A DNA stretch of 64,000 bases from Sipunculus nudus (Eukaryota > Annelida > Sipuncula > Golfingiida > Sipunculidae): contig CM049318.1 in assembly GCA_026874595.1 (NCBI GenBank), positions 32,398,956-32,462,955 of the forward strand. The letters run 5' to 3'. Below are positions 1-13,449 of this stretch, piece by piece. Both the position numbers and the translations under genes were made by a program. The first letter of the stretch is position 1; each line of letters begins with the position of its first letter. The notes below the pieces were generated by a model. It was not told where the DNA came from. It worked only from the letters and a program-made list of their open reading frames with translations, and made no database searches.

Positions 1-3000
1 TGTTTTTGTGTAAGTGAAGTCTATGTCTCTCTTCATTGTGGCTGCCACTCCCATTTAAAATTCCAGTGATATACATAAGATATATATGAACCAAATAATA
101 TATCTACTAGTATGATGTCATTGTTTGGATATTTTTATGAATATTTATTTTTATTTGTTTTATGTCACATTTCGTGCACAGTTCACATTATATTTCAAAG
201 GTAAAACTGTGACCAGGTAATTAGGATGGTTAAGTATGGTTAACCTCTGTGAAACAAAAAATGTTGTAAATTCCGAAGCATAATCTAAATTTGGCAGCTG
301 GTGTTTCAGAACTGTGAGCCTGCAAGCTTCCCAATCTGGTGCATTGTTGGACATACATAATTTTGGATGACATTATGGTGGTTGCTTGTTTTTTTGAGAG
401 TTTGGAGATAAAAAATGATACCAAATATAATGGATTTGTACTTATTGCAATAAAATATTCACTCAGGTATACATCTACCTGACTGTATTGAGGTAAAAGC
501 TTTAATTACAATCATACCACAAGTGTCATACCATCATTAATGTTTTATTGGTTCACTGGCATCACTGAGCCCATTGGTAAAAACAAGACAAGACATTCAT
601 GGGGCAAAACTAACAACAGCTGATATTGTTACAAGTGTTATTGTTGCAATGGAAGGGCATGTTTGGAATCATAATTACTGAGTCATGTAAGTTTCTGTTA
701 TATTTTTCATTTATAATTATCGCTTTGTTCCCTGGATGTCCTTGGAGAATCTTTGAAGTGGCCTGGTCTTTCAGAATACACTAGCACACATAAATCAGTC
801 ATATATTTGGAAAAGATACCAGTGGTGCTTGCAATAATACTTGCATGATGGTCATGATTTATTTATATGATATTTATAATAATTTTTTCCATGTGCATAA
901 GCTAGCCATTGTTCTTCTCTTTAGCATTTGACATTTATCGGCCGAACGGGAATTATCATTACAGGGGTAGTCCTGCACCCATCCATTAACTTTTACTGGG
1001 AGGTCTCAAAAATAATTAGTCATAGACGCTTCATAGCTTCAGGGCAGATGTGTAAAATCAAAGTCTTGGTCAGGTTTTGGGATGGGTCACCTCGACCTTC
1101 CTTTCAAGGTTACAGAGCTATATATAGAAAACATATTGTGAGCATATTTCTAAAGAACCATCAGATCAATTGATGTGAAACATTAAAATTCATATGCTGG
1201 GTTGGTGCCTTTGTCAGCCTAAAAATTAATAATTGCTTTTATACAATCCCAACACAGTGTAGGCTGTATTTATTATAGATAACTAGTAGAACTAGACAGA
1301 TTTTTTTTTTGTCATCACATCATTAGTAGAGAACTAGTTAGCTTAATGTATAAACTATAATGGTTTTTTTGTTTCAATAGACAAGAGAGCAGTGGTGGAG
1401 TTAGTTCAGTGTTTTGTCACTGGATGGCAATGCAATTAACTTTAGCACAAATGTTCAAAAGGTTTAAGCTTTTGTTAAATAAACACACCTGAAAATTAGA
1501 GAAAAAAAACCATTTACAGAAGCATTTGTTGGGCAGCTTTTCATCATGATAAGTCGTCTGTAATGGGCCAATTCTGCATTTTTGCAAACAGACATATTAT
1601 GTTATGTCCACCAGTTTTAATGATATGAAGATACAACCTTTGTACGTTGTGATGGTCAGTATATACCATTTTATTACATTCCATTGATGAAACTAGGTAG
1701 CGATAGAGTATTAGATAGTACATAGATATTAAATGTATATTCATGATAAATTACAGTGTGTATTTAATTTACAGTGTTAGATAAAAGTTAATAACTATGA
1801 TGCTGATGCAAAATGCGAAGACAGTTTGTAATCTGATCTTCCTGCAGGGACTTCACTTAGCAGTGTCATCTCATATATGCAATACAAGATGGTGATTATA
1901 AAGTCACAGTTAAATTGATATCTTCTAGTAGAGATGCATTGTTGATTCCAACTGATAGCTTACCGCAGTGAACTCAAGGGGTAAAATCCAAACACATGCA
2001 AGGCTGATATAACCCGTATTAACAGGCAGTGATATGTACAGTACCAGGCATCTCACATTAGTGTGGAGGTACTTATACATATGCAGATGGTTACTAGATG
2101 CATATATATGTACATGTATAATTTAAACCCTGGTTGCTCATTTCAGTTTTATGTGTATTAGGTTAAAAATTTTATTCACAATCTTATTATCAAGATCAGT
2201 TTGATTATGAAGATCAGCTGAATTGTCAGCCAAATTTAGAAGTTAATCCAAGTGTATCCTAGATGAAGTACAATCAGCTAATAACTGCATCTTAGTTGAA
2301 CAAAATAATGTTTTTATAGGTACCAATTATATGGTATATATTAAGTCACAAACAAAGATGTTCATGAAAGCAAAAGGTATTGATAATAGTGGAAATGTGT
2401 TGTGCTGACAGAATGCAAAGGGAATTGAATCAAATAATATTTGATACTTCATTTATCATAACATTATACATCAGTGTACTTGTTTCAGATTTATTGTGTA
2501 CACTAAAGTTGTATACCTAAATATGTATACAGGCTGTATTTATGGGATCATAAATAATTGTACAAACCAAGTAAGAAAATTCAACTGTCAAAACACATAT
2601 TTCATATTGATAGCATGAGAGACAAATTGGTGTTCCATTGAATGTTGAATGATGTGTCATAAAGTTCATTTTGCTTTCATTTATAACCATCAGTTCATGC
2701 AAATCACTTTATTAAGTATTACATGTGTGTGACTGTCGATAAAATAGTGCCATGTTTGTTCCTAGTAATCAAACTTTGAACGATTTAGAATTTTAAGATA
2801 TCTATCCTTTCGATTAAATGTTAACATTAATCATATTTCAACGCAATCTAGTGAAGCTATGTATTCCTGTTGGCTATCCACTATAAATGCATAAGAATAT
2901 AAAAAAGAATTAGCCAGTTTAAATGCCTTACTTTAACGTTATGTGTTTCACTAAATGGAACACAAGATGGCGCTGATAAGCAAAAGCGGGAGTTACCGTA

Positions 3001-4902
3001 AATAACAATAACCTTGTTCAAAGGTACCCCATTGTTTTCCAAATGATAGTTACATATGTTAACGTAGGTTGCTCATATTTATTGTGATTAACATTTCCGC
3101 AAACCTATGGGGATATGCTTTATCATACAAGTACACACACACTGGTGTTTGCACCAGATTCGATGGACAATATTACACCAACGTTCTTGTACTGCTGATT
3201 CATATTCTGTGAAATAAAATGAATAAACTGTTTCTTTTAAGCTATATTGTGTCTGAACATTCTCTTTCATATTCCCCTCTCTAACTACTCACAGGGCACA
3301 CATTTTAAATATCATATTTAGCGGCTCCTATCTTGAGACCCAGACAAGTAGTGGTGAAATCTCAACGGAAACAAAGAGTTATATGTCATATAGAGTCGAC
3401 CGGTTCCAAGTTTGCTAGACTGTAATCTACATTAATAGCCTTCTATGGCTCTTTAAACACGTATACCCTGGCTGTTATTTTATTGGGTTTTTTGTACCAC
3501 ACGCATCTCTTTTATTTCTGGAGTTTTGTGCTTTTGCTTCGCTAAGACATTTTGATTCTGATTCATGATTTTCAAAGTCTGTCACCAGACTTCTATCGAG
3601 GCCAACCGTGTTCCATTCATATATCGACGATAAAGAAAACGATTTAATCGAGAAATAGTCTCTTCTGTTAAATACTTGTGAGATTTAAATTTCATTTTAC
3701 AAGTAGGGACACCATGTTACATACCTCTCACATAAGCAAGACTATTTTGCAGTTTTGATATAATTATGGGACTTTGTTTAGAAAATCAAGGTTCTGTTCT
3801 TTCTTACAACAAAATAATTTTTTTTTTACAACAAAAGAATTTTATTTATTTCTACCTGGGGAGTGAACCGTGTGTTTTAGAAACATAGTACGAAAATTTA
3901 AAAAATCCTGTTCTTTTGGCCACCTGTTTCATTACGAACACCTCTTTAATACGGGCATCTGAAGGTGGCCGATGAAAAATAAGATTCCGACGCACGTGTC
4001 AAGGGCCTCGCTTTTTCCAGCGCCTTTATATGGGGCCCGATGTTATTTCAATGGAGACCAAGAACAGAAGAAAGTCTTTTCTTCAATCGCACTTTCAAGA
4101 TTGTCACAGATCCACTTTTAATTCCAACAACATATACTTCTCCCTTCTTTCAAGTCGATAGAATTGTCAAGAAATAATATGCAATACAGCCCTTTCTCTT
4201 AACTTTTCTCAGGATACAGACTTCAAAAGGAGCGAATTCAAATAAGGATTTTATCGTGGAGATTAAACTTTTGATACACATTAACTGTAACATTTTAAAA
4301 AACAATAGTACGTGCAGCTTTCGGCTCTTTCTCCTAAGTTTCATGTTGATTGTTCCACAATCTGTACTATAGATCTTTTGCGGTAGTGGTGACATAAGCC
4401 GAATTCTCGATACATAATAACGCCTGGTGTTTCTTTATGCATGGACTTCTTTTGGGTGCTGGGTATTAGAACGAATAAGAACCATATGGAACTATTATGT
4501 CTCCATCTCAGCATGTTGACATGTACGAGATAGGAGTTTACGTGTGCAGCGACAAAAAATATAGACCTCTGTACATCTTCACACAAAATTACTGCAAAAT
4601 AAATTTCAGTGTTCTAATTGCTCCCAGCGGCAATATCCGTCAACTGAACTGATTTTGCTACATCCGGCCATGATGGAGAAGTTGGACAAGTGTGCACTGT
4701 GTCATACATTTTCCACGAGAAATAAACCTAAAATACAGAAAGAACATGTCACAAACAAAATTAAGTTTCATATATTTATCTTGTTAAACTGGAATTCTTT
4801 CACAAAATATAACATTATGCTCAATCGGCTAGAACTGGAAATTGCTAGGTTCACGCTTTTTTTTCAATGATTTTATTAGCTCAAACGAATATATACTTTA
4901 AT
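1..4902. other. Intergenic DNA, no gene recognised
   Basis: AT-rich sequence with only short, compositionally random open frames on both strands. I see no family motif, tRNA or satellite here. AAGATGGCGCTG near 2946 resembles a YY1 site, and a TATA-like CTTTATATGG occurs near 4022, but neither sits before a recognisable gene. Confidence 0.5.
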
Positions 4903-4914
4903 ATATAAAGGTTA
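4903..4914 (+). repeat. LINE target-site duplication, left
   Basis: ATATAAAGGTTA, identical to 7876-7887 just after the ATTC tail. It marks the 5' truncation point of the LINE. Confidence 0.75.
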
Positions 4915-7875
4915 GTGTTGCACGCATTTTTTAACGGTGTGTTAAAACATTCAACATATCCAGGGGACTGCTATTATTATGCCTCTGTATAAGAGTGGCG
5001 ATACTGAAGATGTAAACAACTACAGAGGAAATTCTTTATTAAATTGTATAGGTAAAATATTTTGTAAAATTATGAATAACAGGTTTATAAGCTGGTTAGA
5101 TGAAAGAGATATTTTAGCAGAGGAGCAAGCAGGGTTTCGAAAAGGAAGATGTACAATTGACAATATGTTCACACTCATAGCAGTGATACAAAAATACATT
5201 TCCAGACAAAAAGGAAGAGTATATGTATTGTATGTCGATTTTTCCAAGGCTTTTGACAGCATAAATCACAATGTTTTAAAATATGTATTGTGAAAAAACG
5301 GAATTGTATTCTAAACTTAGGTCATGCATTTTAACAGAAAATGGATTAACAACATATTTTGAGTGTCAAACTGGCACAAGGCAAGGATGCATGATCAGCC
5401 CCACATTATCTACTTTGTTTATGAATGAACTCAATCTACTAATTAAACAATCTAACAATAGGGGTATATTCTTATCAGAAGAAATGCCAAAACTATCTTT
5501 ATTAATGTATGCAGATGATAAAGTGCTGTTTGGCGACACAGTTGGTCAGTTACAAAAGCATATAGAAACTCTAGAAATATTCTGTCTGAAGTATGGTATG
5601 AAAATCAATCTGAATAAAACAAAAGTCATGGTATTTAGGAATGGTGGCAGGGTTAAAAATAATGAAAGGTGGAAATTTATGGGAAATGACATCCAGGTGA
5701 CAAGTCATTATAAATACCTTGGGACCATATACACAAGTTTTGGAAAATGGAACAAAACACAAAAATACCAGGTAAATCAGGCACTGAAAGCAGTTGGGAT
5801 GATAAAAAGATACTGGCTGAAATGCAAATATATTACAAAACAACAACTGTTTTATATGTTCGATATGATGGTGGAGTCCGTACTCTTTTATGGAAGTGAA
5901 ATATGGGGGTGGAATATCTGTGAGGAAATAGAGAGGACACAATATAAATTTTGTAAAAACTTACTCCATTTAAATTCAGGGGCTCCTAACACTGCTGTGT
6001 TAGGTGAATATGGCAGGTTACCTTTAAAGCTCAAGGGTATAATAAAGGTAATATTATACTGGGTGAAAATATAACATATGCAAAACGGACGTTTACCCAA
6101 ACATGCATATTATTGTTTGTATCAAATGAACACGTCAGGAAGAATTAACTGGGCAACTAAGGTGAAAGAAATTTTATACAGATATGGGTTTGGGTATGTG
6201 TGGATTTTTCAGGATGTAGGTGATTGTAATAAATTTATTCGAGAATTCAAACAAAGAATAAGGGACATTGGTATACAGGAATGGCACCAACAAATAACTA
6301 ATAACAAGAGACTCAAAACATATGGCATTTTAAATCAGTGTTGGAAATAGAAAAATACTTAACATGTATACCCCAAAAAAGGAACATACTGTACCTGGCT
6401 AGGTTCAGATGCTCAGTACATGATTAAGAAGTGGAAATGGGGAGAAGACATAAAATACCTAGAGAGAACCGGTTATGCACATATTGTTTCAATAAAGGAT
6501 TTAATATTGTTGAAGATGAATATCATTTTACTATGGAATGTGGATTATACAATATTATCAGGAGAAAATATATAGAAAATGAAATAACAGGAGCTGGTAT
6601 GGATAACTTTACATTGCTGATGTCCAGCAGTAACATATAAGTTATAAACAGTCTGGCCTTGTTTATTTATTGAGCAACTGAGAAAAGGAAAGTCTATATA
6701 GCCCAAGGAATTTATTAAAGGGACCTATTACTATACCCAATATGTTAAAGATACACTAAGTATAATGTTCTCTCCTTAAAGTATAATGGTATCTTCCTTT
6801 ATATATTTATATATTTATTTCTTAAGCTTTTTGCCTACTTGTGTGCATAAATGAAAATAAACTTGCACCCGGTTCAATCAGTCATTTATGCAGTGAAACC
6901 AGTGTGTTAAGAGAGTAGAACCGTTAAAATGTAAGAATATAGATCTATCATAGATTATGTTTCTGTTTAATGGTGGCTAATACATGAATACAAATAATGG
7001 ATGCAATATGTTTGTATGTCTAGTCATTCACAGATGAATATTTTCAAAACAAATGATCATATTATGATGCATGTTCAATCTGTCATGATTTGTTCGCCCT
7101 AAAATGTATTTTTCATGTGTAAATAAGAAATAATTATATACTTATTGATTACTCCCGTACATACAATTCTTTGTGAGTATATACTTTTTTTTCCTTTTTT
7201 ATTGCATGTATATGGTATGCATTAAGTGTTAATTGTTGTCACATATTTTTTGTTATTTCTTAATTTTCAATTTTTGTATAAGGATCTAGTGAAGTGTAAT
7301 GAGCTGCTGTCGCATCAGTTCTCTGTATCTGTATGTTTTTTTTTTTTTGTTTTTTCCTCATTTTTTTTTGTATTATGTATTTTGTATTATTTTGTATTGT
7401 CGTTTGTACTACTTGTATTAGGCTCTTCGAAGTGTATTATGGTATCATTGCATTATTTTTGTTTATCTTCTTTTTTCATTTCTTATTTATTGTTAGGTTA
7501 TGCATTGTATTAATTGCTTTTATGTATTTTGAATGCTATGTATTTTCTCTGTGTACTGCTTGCATTAGGGGCATTTGGAGTGTATTTTGCTATCATTGAA
7601 TCATTCTTTTTATTGTTATTATTATTATTATAAGTATTATTATTGTAATTTATTTTAATAATACACTATATTTCATTGAATATCTACTATTCCGCATAAT
7701 CTAATGCATCCAAGATTTTTGTATTTCTTATTTATTTATTTATTAATTTTTTTTGTATTTATTATATTGTTAATGTAATGTTTGCATATATATATAAAGT
7801 GCAGTTGTACTTCTCATTGGTTCTATGGGCCGGAGGCCTTTAAACCAGAATAAATATTCATTCATTCATTCATTC
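4915..7875 (+). mobile_element. 5'-truncated, inactive LINE (non-LTR retrotransposon)
   Basis: The 5' part encodes the reverse transcriptase of a non-LTR element: PLYKSGDTEDVNNYRG, EEQAGFRKGRCTIDNMFTL, YVDFSKAFDSINH, TGTRQGCMISPTLSTLFMN and the catalytic MYADD box (about 5505-5520). The C-terminal part contains CTYC...EDEYHFTMEC, a putative zinc-binding knuckle (about 6476-6550). The frame is broken near 5290 (frameshift plus a probable small deletion), by a stop at 6072, by a frameshift at 6350 and by a stop near 6425. The 3' end GGGCCGGAGGCC...AATAAA followed by (ATTC)n fits LINE tails in molluscs. A 12-bp direct repeat brackets it. The clade is uncertain. Confidence 0.88.
7855..7875 (+). 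repeat. (ATTC)n microsatellite at LINE 3' end
   Basis: About five ATTC repeats form the 3' terminus of the LINE. This microsatellite tail is typical of several non-LTR families instead of poly(A). Confidence 0.85.
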
Positions 7876-7887
7876 ATATAAAGGTTA
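7876..7887 (+). repeat. LINE target-site duplication, right
   Basis: ATATAAAGGTTA, a perfect 12-bp match to 4903-4914, directly after the (ATTC)n tail. Confidence 0.75.
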
Positions 7888-8496
7888 TCCCACGGCACTC
7901 TAACCAAATGCGTTTGTGTCGAATGATCACCGAAAAGGAAACGAGATGCGACGTGTTGCGACGTCATGAACTAAGCTTAGAAAAAAACTTTCTTTCAGTT
8001 TGCACTAAAAAGAAACAAAATGCAAAATCAGTGCAGAATTGAAAATTCTAATCTGGATCAAAGGTGCTAATGCAAAATCTATAATATAAAAATATTGAAT
8101 GATGAAATGATGAGATAATGAATGATTGTGTCTGGTGGGTCACGGTTTGTGCAAGAGAAGAGAAAAGAGAGTTAATATCTGGAGGCATTCAGTGTTATCG
8201 GTCTTATATTTTGGGAGTATTAAACTTCATGGAAGACCAAACTTTATATTTACACTTTTTTTTTTGCCTACTTTTTTTTTAATTTTGTCACAATTTTTTC
8301 CTCCAATATCATTCTTCAGATGATGATTTTTTACCGTTCAGATATGAATTTAGTGAGTTGATGAGAGAGAGAATTACGCGATGTCAGGGGTTTAAAAATT
8401 TAACGATCATGTCGAGAGAAATTTTGCTTTTACAACAGTGATTAATATCTAATTTAAAAAAAAGTTCAGTGTTGAGCAGTTATGAACTATGGCTCC
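7888..8496. other. Intergenic DNA downstream of CNT copy A
   Basis: AT-rich, with T-tracts at 8259-8280. It probably holds the 3' untranslated region of copy A. An ATTAAA variant signal (minus strand) lies near 8276-8281. No gene recognised. Confidence 0.35.
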
Positions 8497-8621
8497 TTAA
8501 CTGACAATATCATTCATGCAGTTGCATTCATTACCTGAGGTTGCGCCTTTGGTATTGGTTTCATTTTTCACGACGGTTTGATACTGTATAATACCTCCGC
8601 CGGGATCATAATAAACTTTTC
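8497..8621 (-). CDS. CNT copy A, exon 11 (C-terminus and stop)
   Basis: After an ACAG acceptor the frame continues from exon 10 as [15 protein letters not shown] and [20 protein letters not shown], then stops at TAA (8497-8499). The phase joins correctly and 41 codons stay open. The tail is unlike the six-residue tails of B and C, so this is a strong prediction rather than a homology match. Confidence 0.7.
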
Positions 8622-11600
8622 CTGTATTCTACCACAACTACGATTAACAATCAGTGGTGGGCTAAAGAACAAATTCAGTCTCTTATACCTATGAATGGGT
8701 CCGAGCTCTACAAGTGTTAAAAAACCCTTTGAATTCAATGACTATTATATTTAGGTGAACAATATTATTTCCAAACTTTGTTAGTTCCTTGGTTAATATT
8801 CTAACTTTTTTATTTAGTTGACAAACAGACAAACCAAGAGACACCTCGGTGTATACACATAAATCAAGATTGGCAGAGGTGGAATTTGGAAATGGTTAAC
8901 TTGAAATTCTGAATGTTATAGGGATGCTAGGGAAATGGTTTATTTAAAATTCTGAATGTTATAGGGATGCTAAGGAACAGGTCTATGAGATTAAACCTTT
9001 ATTTGATCACCACCACTTACCAGCAACAGAAGCCGTCATGAAGCAGGCCACGTTCCCTACAATCATTGCTCTGAGGATAAGTGTAGCGGTCTCGCCTTTC
9101 CTGTGAGGAATCAAGGCTGCCATCCCACCCAGTGTAATACCGATAGAACCAAAGTTAGCGAATCCACATAGCGCATATGTAGCTATCACCATTGATCGGG
9201 GCTAAAATACATTTATTACCGAGGTAATTGTTTAAAAGCGGCATGAGAGGATCTAAAATACGTGTCTTTCATATAAAATTTTAAGTATATCGATAACCAT
9301 GAAAGCTCAGAACCTGATATATTTGTGTACCACGTCATCATCGTACTCCATTTCGTCACAAAACACAGACTTAAAAGGATAATAGGATATTTTGTTCCAA
9401 AATTTTAAATTACAATATTACAATTTCGAAGGGTTAATTGATTTCTATAATAGAGCCCTTTATTAATGAGTTTCTGCAGGCTATAAATCTGTTTCACATG
9501 AGTATAAATGGTCATACATTTCCTGTCGAGTTAACTTAAAGTCGATGCCTCACAAGATTCATTCATATAATTTTTGTTGAGAGGCACGCCCATTAAGAAA
9601 AGTTCTAAATTAGATGTACTCGAGACAAATATGTTATTTAAATGTCTAAGATAATTTTAGGTTGAGGTAACCGCCTCCATTTTTGCAATGCATTTTCGGA
9701 CTACGTGACAGGGGCTTACATGCATTAATTCTGGCGTTAACCAAGCTCGGTGTACCACCCCTGCGGTTTCTGGGTGTGCGTCGTCCCCATTGCTCGGTCC
9801 AAACACCGAGAAACACCCGAAAGGGGCACACGTTTGTGAGTGAAACACGACTATTGAGCACACTCTCCCCATTAAGCCTGCAAATCACTCACCCTGGGTG
9901 GGGTGTCTGGGGACCGACCGTGAAAATCTCACCCACCTCGGTTGAGATTCGAACTCAAGATCTCACAGCTTTGAGTCCTGTGCTCTGCCCCTGAGCCACA
10001 GAAGCCGGAATGATTAAATGTCTTAGCTAGCTAAAAAGGTAAAGCTATTTAAAACTTACATGCAAAACTCCACCAGCGAGTGTGGTATTAGTGTTGACTA
10101 GGTAAATGTTGTCTCCTCGTGTTTCCATGGTACCATTGTAACTATCGTAAATGTTCCTGTTGTTGACGTACACACCAAGGCGCTCATAGGCTATGAACTC
10201 GTTCAGGAAAGTTTTCACGCCAATCAGCTGCGCCACCTTGCGGCAGTCTGCTAAATCTACTCCCATCACCACAGCAATTGGAAACAGGACGTAAGAGCAG
10301 ATAAACTAGAAAAGATTGAGAATCTAATAACACAAGCAACATGAATTTGACCATAAAACATAGGTATAATATAATCACATAGGTAATCTTTGCGTAAATC
10401 ATATGATGCGTGTGGCATGTATGGTACTATTACAGTGGTGTTCTTATAATTGTTCATGTGACGTCACGAATACGTAGGCTAGGGAGATCAAGCGAAGTTA
10501 ATATCTCACTACGTTACAAGTGTGATATCATGGTGGGGATATTTACTTGTAGAAGTTACAGGATCATGACATTTGTTTCCTGTGGTCGGTGGCTGAGAAT
10601 GAAGAAATTTCTTGTTATATCATGCGGTTTTTTTAATTCGAACACATGATCAAATAGGCTTTAATCTAGCAGAGATTACTCTTACAACTTCCTTCTATAA
10701 TAATTCTTAACTAACGAGATTAAATAAGCCTGCAGTTAATCTAAGTATAATGTTCAGTAAATAATGCTTATCACGAACACTTCCATTCTCTTGAAAGAAT
10801 GGCCACATGCTTGACTGTATATTCAAAAGTAACTGACCTCAAACGTTAGGTTGGGGTAGTCGGGCGGTTCCAGGCCGACCCTGGCCCCGAGCCAGGTCAA
10901 GGTCGCGTTGATAAATGCCAAGACGGCCAGAAATGCTATCAAGTTAGCGCCGATATAGGCCACGATTCTAACAGAAGATGAAGCCCCAGCCGAAATCGCC
11001 TCTAAAAGGTTTCTCTCCTTACTGTGAACAAAATGTATACGCATTTTTACGCAAATGTTCACATTATTTAAACATATTTGTTTTCCGTCTTTCGTAATAT
11101 TCGCATCCCATCCCACATTTCAGAAAAAAATCGGTAACTTCAAAAATTAAGATGTCACTAAAAAAACATTACACTAGTTAGGCCTTGAAGATGACGGTCA
11201 AAGTCACTGGTTTTCGAACACATCCAAGATATTGGTAAAATCAATACTATGAATACTTACGAATCGCCGAGGTTTGTCATATACTGGTATACTAAACCTG
11301 TTCCCTTTAACTGGTATTTCGAATTTTAGAGATCTTATTAGACATTTACTTGCGAAATGTAAAGTGATGCAAACCGCTGTAAAGAGTTTTCATTTTTATG
11401 GCAATTCTTTGCAACATTAAGAAAAGGAAAGCAAAATTAACCTCTTTTCTAGTTCTATATGTTCAGACGTGTCGGTCTCGGATTTCTCTGTTTCTGGGTA
11501 ACAGAGCTTGGACACCGCTAGTGCAGCAGGAGTCGACATAACGGACGCGGACATCAGGTGGTCAGCAGGGATCTGCGGGGAAGAAAGAAAATTAGAATAT

Positions 11601-11629
11601 ATTAGATATATTAATTTATTATTATTATT

Positions 11630-11694
<65 letters not shown>

Positions 11695-13397
11695 TAATGC
11701 TACTTGTTACGAAGACAAATTTTTCAGGGGAAAATACCTGGCCGATCCGGGATTCAAACCCATGTCGGTAGCGCACGAGTGTTACATGATTTTTGATCAA
11801 ATGTTATAAATTCACAATTTCGAATGAATACTAACGTTCGCACCTTACTTCCAAATACAATGAAACTGCTAACCTTTTATCACGTTCCCTAATGAGCTTT
11901 CGAAAATCACATAATCTTTAATTTACAGTATTAAAGTCTTGTTAATAAATTATATAAGAGGCATTTGAAAGCGGTGTAAATATTCCAAGTACGGAGGAAG
12001 TTTTTTCTATTTAAGACTACAAGCTTTTCCTTAAATTCCATCACACGTCCGAGATAGTATTTAAGGCATTTCCCATGTCGCCAAAATTAAATATCCCACA
12101 GTACCAGGGCTATAGTTCTGACCATTTCATGAGGTATATACTCAGTTTATGATTTCCAAATTATATATGATTATTTAACTGTTGTTTATCTGCTTTTAAT
12201 CACATAATTTTTACATAAAAAATATTTAAAATATTGAGATAACATGAACAGCATTGAACAGTCATTAATAAATACTTAAGCTATCAACATGCATGAACTT
12301 GCATAGCATCTTTCAAAGCATGTCCTGCAATTTGTTATGAGAAAGTAGGTCTTTCGTATTAATTGTTTCATTCAAAATTAACTTTTTTAAGTGGAACGCT
12401 GTGTCAATGATTTGAAGTTTTCCAAATCAGTGGTAAAAAGGGAGGAATGCAGATCTTTATTCCATTTTAAGATTAAAAGAGGATTTTGATCAAAGCAGAC
12501 CCTATACTTGTAACCTCTACAGACAAATTCTAACTGAACCTAATCATTTTGCTCTAATGCCTGAATAACTGTCATCATCATCAGATCATACCCATTCAGC
12601 ACTTATATAACCCAAAAATAACAATACTAATATGAAATGACACAGCTTATTTTCCTGTGATACACAACGAATGTCAAATTTTGTAAAAGGCTATCTAAAT
12701 TTACTAAGGCCTACCCCATTTTTGCATGCATGGTCATTTTGATGTCGCAAAATAATCGTATTTTGGCTCGTATTATTATTGATTAGTGATTAGAAACGGG
12801 GTTTGGAATATTTCCGTAGGATTAGAAAGAAAATAGCGGTGATTAAATGAGTTGATCGCAGTCGAACACCTTTTACCACTACACTGCGTCCTTCCCAAAC
12901 TCTGCGGACTTACCCCCATGGCAATGTACGCACCCAACGTACTTCCAGCGACAGTCGCGAAAGCTGCCGTCATGATGGAGTGAAGCTCAGATTTCGTCAC
13001 CTTTTCCAGAAGAGGCCGAATTAGGAGAGCGGAATCTGTCTGAAACGCATGATTACAATACAGGTGCTAAACGGGAAATAACAAAAGAAAATTTCGTGTG
13101 TATATGGCTGCTTCGGTATAGGTTCGGTATAAGGATCTGCCCCTGTTTGAAATATTCGACATTATTTTTAAAATCTTAATTATCATTATAAAAATGTTAG
13201 GAAAAACACCCATGTAATGAATGTGATTGCCGGAATTTGTTTTATGTTAACTTGGCAATGGATGACATGATCCGCTTAAAGAAAACTTATTTACATATAG
13301 GTTAAGTATTTCTTTTGCACGACTTCAACACAGTTTACGTTATATGTTAGAGCAACATACCATATCTTTAAAAGATAATGTGGTGTCTCATCGACCG

Positions 13398-13449
<52 letters not shown>

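Noticed and set aside
928-1173. 81-codon plus-strand open frame
   Set aside because: No recognised motif, no splice partner and no paralogue in the window.
7226-7599. Two hydrophobic open frames of about 90 codons
   Set aside because: They are the T-rich 3' region of the LINE, read as runs of Phe, Leu and Tyr.
11417-11800. A 127-codon open frame on the minus strand spanning CNT exon 7
   Set aside because: It joins real exon sequence to a translated (TA)n tract and a SINE fragment. The exon borders are set by GT/AG signals and paralogue comparison.
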